A DNA stretch of 30,305 nt, taken from Fragilaria crotonensis (taxonomy: Eukaryota > Bacillariophyta > Fragilariophyceae > Fragilariales > Fragilariaceae). The position numbers were made by a program, and so were the translations under genes. Below, one piece after another: positions 20,581 to 30,305 of the stretch. The stretch spans positions 1 to 30,305 of the forward strand of contig JAKSYS010000722.1 of NCBI GenBank assembly GCA_022925895.1. The letters run 5' to 3'. The notes under the pieces were generated by a model. The model ran no database searches, was not told the origin of the DNA, and worked only from the letters and a program-made list of their open reading frames with translations. Position 1 is the stretch's first letter, and the number at the start of each line of letters is the position of its first letter.

Positions 20581-21240
20581 GATATTGCTTGACTCGCAAT
20601 CTACGATCTCGGTTTTCAGGAACCCGACATGCTCACCAACATTCGGCCGAGCGACCGTACTCTCAGGGCGGTTACGAACGGAGGGTTCCAGGACTCCACG
20701 CTCGTGGGTGATTTCCCAAACCTCGGACCCGTGTGGTTCAATCCGGCGTCCATAGCGAATATCCTCTCGCTCGCCGACGTACGCAAGGTGTGTCGTGTTA
20801 CGATGGACACGATAGCCGAGCCTGCCATGCATGTCCACCGCCTCGATGGCTCCACCATGAAGTTCGTCGAGCACGAGTGCGGGCTTTACGTATATTTTCC
20901 GAGTAATAGTAGCAATAACGTTGGTGCCTATACTCTGGTGTCCACGGTGGCGGAACAGAAGAAACTTTTTAGTCGGCGCGACATTGCGAACGCCGACATG
21001 GCACGCACGCTCTACCGCGCCATCGGCCGCCCCAGCGAGGCCGAATTCCAGCGTATCCTCGACAGTGGGTGTATTCGGAACTGCCCCGTCACTTCTCTGG
21101 ACGCCAAGCGTGCGCTCACGATCTACGGGCCTGACATCGCAACCCTCAAAGGGAAGACCACGCGCGCCGGTGTTGCACCGCGAGCCCCGAATTTCACTGC
21201 CGTGGCTCTACCCCCCTCCGTGCTTGAGCATCACCGCGAC
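20540..21240 (+). pseudogene. outer copia pol: aspartic protease and GAG-pre-integrase domain
   Basis: IDPSWILLDSQSTISVFRNP (about 20565-20627) is the protease active-site region, with Asp-Ser where retroviral-type proteases have Asp-Ser/Thr-Gly; DSQST is the usual diatom copia form. After a frame change near 20627 it continues LTNIRPSDRTLRAVTNGG and VWFNPASIANILSLADVRKV. The GAG-pre-integrase region follows (RRDIANADMARTLYRAIGRP, GCIRNCPVTSLDAKRA). The protease cuts the Gag-Pol polyprotein. Several frames must be combined. Confidence 0.78.
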
Positions 21241-22180
21241 GTCACCCTGTGCGTGGATTTTTCTTTGTGCAAGGGCACATTTTCTTCCACACCATCTCCC
21301 GCAACATTTTCTTTCGCACGGTGCGTCTCGTGTCCGACCGCACACGCTCCACCATCCTGCACGAGCTGACTACCGTCTGCCGCACGTATACCTCACGAGG
21401 TTTCAACATCGTCGCGATCCATGGCGATCACGAATTCGCATGCATCAGGGACGACCTTCACCCCGTTCGCGTCGATATTGCCCGCCGACAGCCACGTCGG
21501 GGAGGTCGAGCGTTCCATACGTACTGTCAAGGAGCGCCTTCGAGCTTGCGTGCACGGTTTGCCCTTCACGCGGCTCCCAAAATTATGATCGAGCACATGG
21601 TTGTCGATGTCGTCCGGTGCCTCAACATGTTCCCTGCTCCCGGCATCTCCGAGTCTCAGTCCCTTTCCTTGGTAACGGGTGTTCCCCCCCCTGACTACAA
21701 CCACCTCCGTCTGGAATTTGGCTCGTACGTGCAACTGTTCGACAACCACGAACCGTCCAACACCATTCGCGCGCGGACCCTTGGCGCCATTGCCCTTACC
21801 CCCACCGGTAATGCCCAAGGCGACTATTTTTTTCTCTCCCTTGCCTCTGGTTTCCGCGTCGCTCGCCACCGCTGGACCGCTCTACCCATGACTGACACGG
21901 CCATCGCTCGCGTTGAGGCCCTTGCGAAACTCGAAGACCAACCGCTTATCCAAGAGACCGGTCTCGTCGTCGAATGGCGCCCCGACCACCCCGTCCCCGA
22001 CGACGAGTACGATCGGGACTACGTCCGCCCCGCTCGTGTCCCCACCGACCCCCCCCTCGCCGCTGGCGATTTCTCCTCCGTCGACGCTTCCGAACTCGCC
22101 GACCTACATGCTGACGCTGCTGCTCACGATGTTCCTCCCCCCGTTCTCACGGTCCCGGACCAAGGAGCGCCCATGCACCA
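21240..22180 (+). pseudogene. outer copia pol: integrase
   Basis: VQGHIFFHTISRNIFFRTVR, GFNIVAIHGDHEF, then EVERSIRTVKERLRACVHGL (about 21505-21570) and PKIMIEHMVVDVVRCLNMFP form a copia-type integrase core. The first and second acidic residues (Asp before FFFVQGH, and Asp of IHGD) and the Glu of EVERSIRTVKER form the DDE set. The EVERSIRT segment is in the frame of the upstream protease region while its flanks are in the next frame, so two one-base indels surround it. One break near 21258 lies in a run of five T. Integrase inserts the cDNA. Confidence 0.75.
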
Positions 22181-22530
22181 GCGACAGCATGACGACGACG
22201 TAGCATACGACGCAGACGCTGCCGAGGACCGCGACGCAGCCCATGGCGCCGACGCCGACGACGATCGCGACGCATCCTATGGGGCTGCTGATGACGCCGA
22301 CTACCAATCCGGTGCTGATGATGACGACTACCAATACGGTGCCTATGGAGATGAAGGACGCCAAGATGGCATTCCCGAAGATGACATCGAAGCCGAGGAC
22401 GCCGTCGACGCCGAGGACGACATCGACGCTCACATCGAGGAGCCTGAGGACATCCCTGACGCTGCCGGGTACGAAGCAGGGGAAATCGAGGGCGACGACA
22501 TTGATGAAGCATCGTCCCTGGTCGGAGGTG
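22180..22530 (+). other. acidic repetitive linker between integrase and RT
   Basis: The pol frame here encodes a highly acidic stretch with short repeats of D-A-D, DDDYQ-G and DIDA type, ending EIEGDDIDEASSLVGG. It bridges integrase and reverse transcriptase. Such a long acidic linker is unusual and lacks a recognised fold. Confidence 0.6.
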
Positions 22531-22759
22531 CAACCAGCACAAACCAAGGAGCGCAACGGGTGCAATATGACCTCCGAGACAGGTCCAACCGGATCACGCA
22601 TCGATTCCGAGCCGCCATGGATGAGCCTTTCAGCAATAAATCCTATTTCCCGCCGACCCAATTGCTATACTACGACATTTTCAAGCACATCATGACTGGC
22701 GACGACAACGTTGTGCGAGGACACACAATGACGCAAATGTCAGCAAATGCAGGAATAAA

Positions 22760-23480
22760 GAAGCGGCCGGAGAGCCGAAGAAGCCTTACTGACCGAGTTT
22801 TCGCAGTTCGAGGATTTGAACGTGTACGAGCCCCTCGACCCGAACAATCTAACCAAGGAGCAGAAGGAGGGAGCCCTTCGCGCAATCCCAACTATCAAAG
22901 AGAAAAGGTGTGGAAAGCTCAAAGGGAGAACTGTCGCTGACGGACGAAAGCAGAAATCACTGTATGACAAATCGGAAACGGCCTCCCCGACCGTGGCCAC
23001 CGACTCGCTCATGATCTCCGTTGGAATCGATGCGCACGAACAGCGTGACGTTGGGACATCCGATATAGCAGGCGCCTACCTAAAGGCCTACATGAAGGAC
23101 TATGTGATAATGAAATTCACGGGAATATCGGTGGACATACTCTGCGAGATGAATCCAAAATACATTCCATTTGTGACGATCGAAAACGGAGTCAAGGTGC
23201 TTTACGTGAGGCTAATCAAAGCGATCTATGGTTGCGTACAGTCCGCACTGCTATGGTACAAGCTCTTCTACTCGCACCTGCAAAGATGGGTTTCGTACTG
23301 AACCCATACGACCCATGTATAGCGAACAAGGTCATCAACGGAAAGCAGTGCACCATAGCATGGTACGTGGACGATATGAAAATTTCCCACGTCGATGCGA
23401 ACGTGGTATCACAAATAATTGAGCAGATTGAGGAGCGGTTCGGAAAGATGACGGTCACCCGAGGGCGCGAGCACATTTTC
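22760..23480 (+). pseudogene. outer copia pol: reverse transcriptase
   Basis: KGRTVADGRKQKSLYDKSET, TASPTVATDSLMISVGIDAH and RDVGTSDIAGAYLKAYMKDY form the fingers and palm, with catalytic Asp in DIAGAYL. YVRLIKAIYGCVQSALLWYK follows, then MGFVLNPYDPCIANKVING and the YVDD box in IAWYVDDMKISHVD (about 23360-23400). Breaks near 23290 (run of A) and 23470 (run of T) separate the pieces. The enzyme copies the RNA into DNA in virus-like particles. Confidence 0.88.
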
Positions 23481-23485
23481 TCGGC

Positions 23486-24363
23486 ATGAAAATTGTGTAC
23501 AAGCAAAATGGAACCGCAGAGATAACCATGCGCGACTATCTGGAAGAAGCAATCGCAGAATCGGGTATGAATATACGCAGGTCGGCTGCCACTCCGGCGA
23601 GACGTGATTTATTTGAGGACGACCCCAACGCTGCGCCCCTAGACAGAAAGACTGCTGAGGTATTCCACAGTGTCGTGGCCAAGCTCCTATACGTATCGAT
23701 CAGAGCACGCATGGATATACTACTGGCAGTGATCTACCTTTGTACGCGCGTGTCGAGGAGTGACGGACGACTGGGAGAAACTAAAGCGCGTGCTGGAGTA
23801 CCTGAATGGGACTCTACACTACAAGTACACGATAGGAATCGATGACGTCGCAAAGATCAGATCGTGGGTTGACGCATCATATGCGGTACATCCCGACATG
23901 AAAAGCCACACAGGTGGTTTGTTGTCATTCGGAACAGGAGGTTTGATCTGCAAGTCGGGAAAGCAAAATTAAACACAAGGAGCTCCACCGAGGCAGAAGT
24001 GGTTGGAGCGAGCGACTATTTGCCGAACATCATTTGGGTGCACATGTTTCTGGAAAAGCAGGGTTACAAAATGAAAGAGAGTATTATGGGACAGGATAAC
24101 GAAAGTGCGATGAAACTAGAGAAGAACGGACGCATGTCAGCAGGCCAAAAGTCAAGGCACATCAACATACGATACTTCTGGATCAAGGACAGGACAGAGG
24201 CCAATGGAATCCACATCCGACATTGCCCTACGCTTGAAATGCTGGCCGATTTTTTTACGAAGCCGCTCCAAGGAGCCCAGTTTCGACGTTTCCGCGATGT
24301 CATTTTAGGATACCGTCACGTTGACTCCCTTCGCCGCGACCCCAATGCATCTATCGAGGAGCG
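23486..24363 (+). pseudogene. outer copia pol: connection and RNase H
   Basis: AKLLYVSIRARMDILLAVIY and DDWEKLKRVLEYLNGTLHYK are the copia connection region. RNase H follows with SWVDASYAVHPDMKSHTGG (Asp), STEAEVVGASDYLPNIIW (Glu) and QDNESAMKLEKNG (Asp), then KSRHINIRYFWIKDR and EMLADFFTKPLQG, the standard copia pol end. Frame breaks near 23760 and 23970 (run of A) interrupt it. RNase H removes the RNA template. Confidence 0.88.
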
Positions 24364-24687
24364 TGTTGAAGAAAGACGAATCGATGCACATGATTCCGCG
24401 CCTGCTCGCAACACGTCGCCTCTGGACGAAGTAAGCGGTAAGGACCATGCCAGTAGAACCACGTGGGCAGACGTAGTAAAGGGACATGTGGCCGAAACGA
24501 AGCAAAAGCTGAAAGTAGAAAGTAAAGGATTGCGCACGAGATCACTTTCTCGAAACAATCCTGTTAAGTAGGACCGAAGTTTGTTTAGCAACTTCCGACT
24601 ATTTTTCAACATCGGTTGATCCCCTGGAGATAGACTATACGGAGTTAAACGCTCAACGTATATCTAGGAAGATCTACTTCTGCAACA
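24364..24687 (+). repeat. 3' LTR of outer copia (324 bp)
   Basis: Starts TGTTGAAG and ends CTGCAACA. Identical by eye to the reassembled 5' LTR. The pol frame runs on into it and stops at 24571, so the first 208 bases are coding in this context. Confidence 0.93.
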
Positions 24688-24692
24688 GTGGG
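24688..24692. repeat. target site duplication GTGGG, right copy
   Basis: Matches 5108-5112 and closes the outer copia insertion. Confidence 0.92.
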
Positions 24693-25296
24693 TGATGGCA
24701 AGGGCGAAGGTGACGGTAATTCTGTTGGCAATCCTGCCAGAGATGATGATAACGGTGTGCTCGGAGGAGCGTTTCGGTTGGAATCCTCATGACTGTGATT
24801 GGCGTGTTGATGAGTGTTTGTGGCAGCAACAACAGTATCCTCAGTATTTTGTGCCAGAGTGTCTGTGTCGAATTGATCGACTGCCGGGAGTCGTCTTCAT
24901 ATTCATGTGACGCATGGATTCTGTTCGTCGACCACGACTACGATCTCGATCACCACGTCCACCATCATGATTCAATGATCGATGCTGCGACTTTTGTATC
25001 ATTTGTGATTGTGATTGCGATCGTGATAATGCTCTTGACTTTGGACTGCAAAGATGATTGGCAAGTTTCTGGCGTTGTTTAGTCGGAACGGCCGGTTGTT
25101 GTAGTTTCGAATCAGCTGCAGCTGCAGCGACAACATTGGGTCCAAGACCGTCGTTTGGTGGTACCTCATCATAGAATGGGTTGAAATATGCGTCTCGTAA
25201 TGGCTCGTATCGCACGGCAAGGCTCAAGTCCAATTTATCGCTGTCAAAGTTGTCATCGTCGCTACAGTAGTGCTGCTCGTCGCGTGGAAGATTCAT
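24688..25296 (-). pseudogene. unknown poly-Gln host gene, 5' part, cut by copia insertion
   Basis: The - strand frame starts at ATG 25294-25296 (MNLPRDEQHYCSDDDNFDSD) and runs to TGA at 24841-24843. The following bases are open in the next frame to the insertion site (LAQNTEDTVVAATNTHQHAN ... LPSPSPLPSP). Removing one base from the GGG at 24886-24888 would join the two frames. At the junction the duplicated CCCAC leads straight into TTTATTTGDDHECKG at 5112 in the same frame, so the parts were one gene of about 609 codons. The 5' part is acidic, then basic and Arg/Ser-rich (SRSQSQSQMIQKSQHRS). No domain is recognised. Confidence 0.75.
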
Positions 25297-25779
25297 GCTT
25301 CTTTAGCTACAGAATAAGGGCAAGAAATCACACCGTGGTGTCACGTCACAGTCCACTTTCCTTCTGTGTGTCCACTTCACTTGACTTCAGTTTGTCTCTT
25401 GGGTTCTCGTTGTCTCCATTAGGTTCTTTTGTCAATTCTTCGCACCTCTGTTGGACTTGTGTGTTTCAACACAAGTACTACTATGACGCATGCCAATAGT
25501 ACTGAGTCTCTAGTAGTACATGTAGTGCATATACGGCCCAGGAACAACAACATGTTCTAAATCATGATGCAGGAGGTGCTCTGCTTTCCACTATCAGGAA
25601 TTAAATCATTCTATATATATGGTTTGCACTTTCAATATTCCGCATAGAGTGTCCAGCACTATCACACTTGATGTGGTCTATTAAAATATCTTCGCCTCCA
25701 GCATCGACTATATTATCCTCAATGTTATGGAACTGCTCATACAGTATCTGAGTACAGTATGGCACACTCGGACCAATAG

Positions 25780-25807
25780 TGAGTTGTGAGTTGTGAGTAG
25801 TGAGTAG
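25780..25807 (+). repeat. 7-bp tandem repeat, 4 copies
   Basis: TGAGTTG, TGAGTTG, TGAGTAG, TGAGTAG in a row. Confidence 0.85.
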
Positions 25808-27197
25808 TTAGTACAGTAGGTCTACACATGGATAGCAATGTTGATCATGCCGAAAAATTCGTCTTCGGCGGGAACACATTTTACACATAAAGAGTATTTT
25901 GATGTGCATCGAACTGTTTTGTCAACTGGTGCATTAAAAGTTGACAATACACATTTGTCCTACGGCAATTGAGGTCCTAGCAAAGTATTATCGTCCGATG
26001 AGTTGAATTGTGCGAGTTAGGAGAGTCGCGAAAGTCCTGGAAAAGTCGCACGCACATGGATACGATTGCATTGTTATGCGTGGGACATACCACTTGACAG
26101 ATAGAAATCTGCTGAATCGCTGCTGACAATTAAAAACCTTGCCGGATCAATGGATCAACTGGACAACCAAAAATTTCGCTTCACATTTCCCCTTCAAGTA
26201 TGCATGTGACATACTGACATACTGATCAGGCTCTAAGCAGTGGGCCGATCCAGGCGGCTCAACGTTATATGAAGGTTATTAATGTAGTTGTTTTAAACAT
26301 TTATGTGAAATGTGTTTATTTTAGAGTGTTAATGGGTGAGTCACGTACCTGGTACAATACTCGCGTATGCTTCGTTTGCGATAACTCGACCAATTTCTGA
26401 AACGATGGCAGGAGCCTGTACATTGTACATTAGTGTACTTTGTATGGAGTATTGCTGCAGTCTCATAATCTGCACGCTCCTATCGTTATTTCAGGAATTG
26501 GTTGAGATATGGCAAAATGAACTCCGACTGAAAAAGGCTGATTGTCAACTATTCTGAACAAGTACACGTGGATAAAGAATAATGCCCGGCTTTAAAGATG
26601 AAGTACCCCCAAAGGGCTACTATATTAAAAAAATGGCGCTGAAGGACAGTCAAAATTATATTACAACAAAATGGTGGTGACCATAAATCGGGCAACTACT
26701 TCAGAGCAGGGGTGGCACGTTCGGTTTTTGGCAAAAACCTAACTGTTTCAGAACTCATGCTGGTTGCTGGGTTTTTGCTAACCCCTGACAGCCAGCGCAC
26801 GTCAACAAGCCAATCAGCGTGCTTGACTGGTGGTAGCAGCTAAAAAGTCCAAGGCACTGGCCATTGCAGTTTGATCATGTAGCTAACAAGGTATTTAACA
26901 TTTCTTTAAAGCGCTTGCAGCAACACAACAGCCTGCATCATGATGCAAAGGTACTACTATGGAAGCTGGTTTATATCAAATGGATCTATATGAATGTCTT
27001 TCACACTTGCACTTTGATATCTGATGATTGTCTTGTTACCAATTATGGCTGATGATGCTTCTCTGTACCAGGATCTGATAGCCATCACAAAAATAAGAAA
27101 TCAATGGCACTTATGAATTCGATTCTCGTATCTTCTACTACTGTATGCCTCAGCTACGGTAGGGAACATCCACCGTGTTACCATGTACACTAAGTTC

Positions 27198-27219
27198 AAA
27201 AACCTAAATTTAGGTTTTT
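27198..27219. repeat. 22-bp perfect palindrome
   Basis: AAAAACCTAAA followed by its exact reverse complement with no spacer. The AAAAACC arm recurs near 26739. Confidence 0.85.
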
Positions 27220-27697
27220 CTGGTTCTTTGATCGAAACTCCAAAAACGTTATCTTGATTTTGAAACTTTTAGGTTTTGTTTTGCTGTTGGCAGCGCTGCT
27301 TCAGACAGGCCGAATGATTTGCTTTGAATGGCCTCCAAAATGAATAGCCGGATGTGTGCTTGATGGGCCTGACCTTCCAGTGCAGACGCTATGATTGCTA
27401 TGTACACAATTTCCTGTGTCGGTACATGTACAAGGCACACAGTTTGAATTGGCCATACTGGCAGACGGCAGCGCTTAACGTTAACCGGGAACGCTTTCAG
27501 CATTGGTACTGTATCGAGCGTGACAACTTTGACAGCACACAAGGCAACGCCACAGCAGCAACAAAAGCACCAAAGGTGCAGCCACTGTTGCCTGGTTAGC
27601 AAGATTGGATAGGAATAAGAACAGCAACGACAGCATCAATGGATCAACTGACCTTGACAGGAGCTACCTAATTGATAGGACAAAGCCTGCGAGTGGG

Positions 27698-29866
27698 ATG
27701 GAGGTGAAGAAAGGCTCGACAGTTGAAATGACATATCAGGATCATGATCATGATCATCACGCTTCCCATGCGTCCCATGCTTCCCATGATCACTCAGCGC
27801 ATTCACATTCGCACTCTCACGGACATGGTCATGGTCACAGTGGAGGAGGAAACAGTTGCTGTGCTGTTCCCAAAGTTCCACAAGTTAGAGTCGTTTACAC
27901 ACCACCAAGTAAGGAAGAATTAGACAAGGCCACGCCTCAAGAGATGCGAATGTCGCTGGAAACTCTCATCCGCCTTGGAGGCTATGAGGATACCTTTGAA
28001 CCTCTCTTGACTGTCATTCTTGACAATAGACCCGATGCCTATGACAGTGTACTCAATGCCTGGGGAGGATCATTACTCTTTGCTGCATTGGGCAGCCAAG
28101 CGAAGTACGTACAACTCATGACTACCTGATACTAAGGTGTGCTAAGCACATTGGCAATCGGCTTGCAAGCGATCTTGTGCAGCAGAATTTGCCCTGGCAT
28201 ACTTCAAACACTGCATTTGGTTTTACCACTGTGCCATCCTCAACCCGTATCACTAACCCACTCTGTCTTGCATCCTCTCTTCTTCTCCGTGACAGCTGAC
28301 GACGTTCGATTCCTCCAGCTCCTTTGCTCAAAGGTCAAACCAGAAATGTTAAATATCCCATCCAGCGATCATGTAGCCATGCGTCCCCTCCATTGGGCTG
28401 CAACAGAAGGAGGTCTACCTCACGCATCCACCTTGCTCAAACATGGAGCCAACTTGGAAGGAACTGACGGAGCTGGATGCACGCCTCTGTTGATTGCTGC
28501 TCAGTATGGTCACGTTGATTTGGTGGCACTCCTCTTGCAGAGAGGAGCCAACGGTAAAGCCGTTGATAAAAATCGAGATTCGGCACTGCACTGGGCTGCC
28601 TACAAGGGGTCGATCCAGGTGTGCGGTCACTTGCTGTTTCGAGGTGAACTCAGCTGGACGACTCCGGATGCCTACAATCAGACCCCATTGCACTTGGCAG
28701 CAATCCGCGGTAACACGGCCGTGGTTCGATACCTATTGCAGGAAGGCACCGAACAAGATGCCAAGCTCATTCTCCACACCAGACAAGAACGGAAAGACAC
28801 CACTTGACCTGGCCATTACCAAACAGAAACCTACCGTCGAACTGGTGTTGAGAGAAACTATGGAGAAGTATGACAAGTGGGGCAAACGAACGCGGTCCAT
28901 GCTGACGCAGATGTTTTCTTATCATTCCTGGAAAATCTGGTTGGGATGCTCCACTGCCCACGATGTCGATGTATCTCCCAAGTTTCCACTTTACTTCATG
29001 ATGTTTCACATGCTTCTCTTTACTCTCTGGTATCCGTTCGTATTTACTCCTATCTTCAATGTATCGAATGGTGTTCTTTGGGATTACTCAGGCTTTCATG
29101 CGATCAACATTTGTGTCGTGATCTTGTTCTGGTATAGCCATTACAAGGTTCGCACCACGGATCCTGGTAGATTGATCGAGTCGAACCCTGAAACAGCGAA
29201 GTACCGCAAGCTTTACGAAGAGGCAATTGAATCCTTTTCGGACGAATCAGTCACATACAAATGTCGGGGTAAGTGACACTCGTCGACAAGTTGCTGCTTC
29301 CAATAATTTGCTTCTCCACGTGCTGACTAACATGGTCCCGGTACACTTCAGCAACTATGTCACACTTGTCACATCCTTCGACCCTGCGATCAAAACACTG
29401 TCGCGATGCTCGTCGTTGTGTATTGCTGTTTGATCATCACTGTCCTTCGTCGGAAACACAGTGGGACTCTACAATTACAAGTGGTTCTACTTGACTCTTC
29501 TCTGCATGACCTGGTGTTGCATCAGCTTTGCGATCACGCTTTCCATTTACCTTCAACGCGAATTCTCTTGGTTCTTGTGCATTTTCGAATTTATCTTTCC
29601 GCCTTTATTATATTTGGCGGTGGCATGTGCGTGTATCACACTCAGTTGAGCATGATGAATCTGACAACCAACGAGCATATTAATGTGTCGAGTACGCCTA
29701 CCTGAAGGGTGAACGCGGAGAATACCGAAATCCATTCTACAGAGGTTGGGTCCCCAACTTTATCAGCCGATTCGTCCCATCACCTTCGGTCTACACGTTG
29801 CCATCACAGACCCAGCCACTGTTGGACCATCGACGTCAACCCCGAGGAGATGACAATGCAGTGTAG
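27698..29866 (+). CDS. ankyrin-repeat DHHC protein S-palmitoyltransferase (AKR/HIP14 type)
   Basis: A membrane enzyme that attaches palmitate to cysteines of other proteins, usually at the Golgi or plasma membrane. After a His-rich N-terminus (HDHDHHASHASHASHDHS, then HSHSHSHGHGHGHS) come about four ankyrin repeats (MRPLHWAATEGGLPHASTLL, GCTPLLIAAQYGHVDLVALL, DSALHWAAYKG, QTPLHLAAIRGNTAVVRYLL). Two membrane segments follow at about 28980-29130, then the cysteine-rich domain CHTCHILRP...HC...FDHHC. Two more membrane segments end in the TTNE motif (TTxE family hallmark), and a cytosolic tail ends at TAG 29864-29866. There are two introns, about 28105/28109-28295 and 29268-29351. About seven one-base frame discrepancies, nearly all in homopolymers, break it. 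The first in-frame ATG is 27698; the frame is open back to 27533, so an upstream start is possible. Confidence 0.82.
28105..28295 (+). other. intron 1 of DHHC gene
   Basis: Donor GTACGT (28105) or GTACAA (28109). The acceptor after the pyrimidine tract CTCTCTTCTTCTCCGTGACAG ends at 28295 and continues DDVRFLQLLCSK. Neither donor is in phase with this acceptor by one base. Using 28109 with CTCCAG ending at 28318 is in phase, but has the weaker acceptor and loses DDVRFLQ. Confidence 0.6.
29268..29351 (+). other. intron 2 of DHHC gene
   Basis: Donor GGGGTAAGTG and acceptor GTACACTTCAG. Joining YKCR to QLCHTCHILRP works if the GGGG run has one G too many. Confidence 0.7.
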
Positions 29867-30305
29867 TTTGTGGAGTTATAAAGTTGAACTACATTTAGTC
29901 ATTCTCCAAAGCTCATGTATTATCTTGATACCAAGTCGATCTTAGGATTGTCGTTATTATTTGTCAGGTCTCAAAAACATGTGACAAATTGAACTAGCGG
30001 TATCTGTTCGCCTTCTGTCGTTCAAAAGCAAGTGTGTAGGCCATTGTGATTTCCAAATTCGAGAGAGATGACTCTGTACTTCACACGAATGCCGTTTGTC
30101 ACTTCACATGAATGGCGGCGCAACGTTGTTTATGTTTTCTTGTCGGCACTCAACTTGACAAGTACGCCGCCACAATTTTGGCGACCAAGATGAAAATCCA
30201 CAACTTCGATACACATAAGGGACAGCGTGGCAGCGAGCGAGCGCGCTAAACCGTATGTGGTGAGAGACAAAGCCCTCCTGAATCCAGAATTTCCTTTCAC
30301 TTGTC
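29867..30305. other. downstream intergenic sequence
   Basis: No gene seen. A short repeat, ACTTCACA(C/T)GAATG(C/G)CG, appears twice near 30080-30120. The window ends before any further gene can be recognised. Confidence 0.4.

Larger units (their letters stand above)
5113..24687 (+). mobile_element. outer Ty1/copia retrotransposon (CoDi-like), carrying nested insertions
   Basis: The element starts TGTTGAAG and ends CTGCAACA, and is flanked by GTGGG on both sides. The 5' LTR is split (5113-5173 plus 12212-12474, or 12208-12474 counting the duplication). The 3' LTR is 24364-24687. After removing the two large insertions the element is about 5.86 kb, a normal copia size. The order on the + strand is gag, protease, integrase, reverse transcriptase, RNase H, which is the copia order. 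The LTRs are 324 bp and identical over the length I compared by eye, so the insertion is young. The coding region has several one-base frame breaks, many in homopolymers. Its GC-rich coding sequence contrasts with the AT-richer surroundings. Confidence 0.93.
25297..27600. other. intergenic region between host gene and DHHC gene
   Basis: About 2.3 kb with no gene I can support. It contains TACAGTA words (about 25730-25820), a 7-bp tandem repeat and a 22-bp palindrome. GGTTTTT/AAAAACC inverted pairs occur at about 26729-26745 and 27198-27219, suggesting remnants of small elements. It must hold the promoters of the - strand gene ending at 3886 and of the + strand gene starting near 27698. Confidence 0.5.

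Noticed and set aside
21393-22661. Long - strand ORFs opposite integrase and the acidic linker
   Set aside because: They are open because of the GC-rich, codon-biased + strand pol sequence and show no domains.
27249-27602. 117-codon - strand ORF next to the DHHC gene
   Set aside because: No domain is recognised, it is Cys-rich in a biased way, and it overlaps the likely promoter and 5' end of the DHHC gene.

Overview
This looks like a piece of a diatom nuclear genome. The reasons are: a nuclear gene with a bipartite plastid-type presequence, short GT-AG introns of about 75-85 bp, Ty1/copia retrotransposons of the diatom (CoDi-like) kind, and a multi-copy diatom protein family built around an ISDEAF motif. 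All assignments come from reading the sequence. No database search was run.

Layout. Positions 1-240 (-) hold the end of a pogo/CENP-B-type transposase that runs off the window. Positions 1084-3755 (+) hold an RNase II/R-family (RNB domain) exoribonuclease with a plastid-type presequence and one 84-bp intron. Convergent to it is an unrecognised poly-Gln/Asp host gene on the - strand, from about 25296 down to 3886. That gene is split by a 19.6-kb nested transposon stack at 5113-24687. Positions 25297-27600 are intergenic, and 27698-29866 (+) encodes an ankyrin-repeat DHHC palmitoyltransferase.

Transposon stack. (1) A + strand copia element with 324-bp LTRs inserted in the host gene, making the 5-bp target duplication GTGGG. 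Without its own insertions it would be about 5.86 kb. (2) Its 5' LTR was hit by a - strand copia-derived element (5174-12207). That element has 262-bp LTRs that are identical by eye and a badly decayed interior. The intact 3' LTR of the outer element shows what the empty site looked like. (3) Its gag gene was hit by a 6.68-kb DNA transposon (12980-19658) with 18-bp terminal inverted repeats, TA duplication, subterminal TTCAGGA repeats and two divergent gene regions. One of these is a multi-exon ISDEAF-family gene; the other has a zinc-finger-like motif. This is the best candidate for an undescribed system. (4) That transposon itself carries a 408-bp GC-rich insert (16911-17318).

A second theme is that all three host genes, and the outer copia pol, contain one-base frame breaks. 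Most of them fall in homopolymers, while motifs and splice sites stay intact. Assembly indels explain this better than independent pseudogenisation. The host gene split by the copia element is a true structural disruption whatever the cause of the indels.
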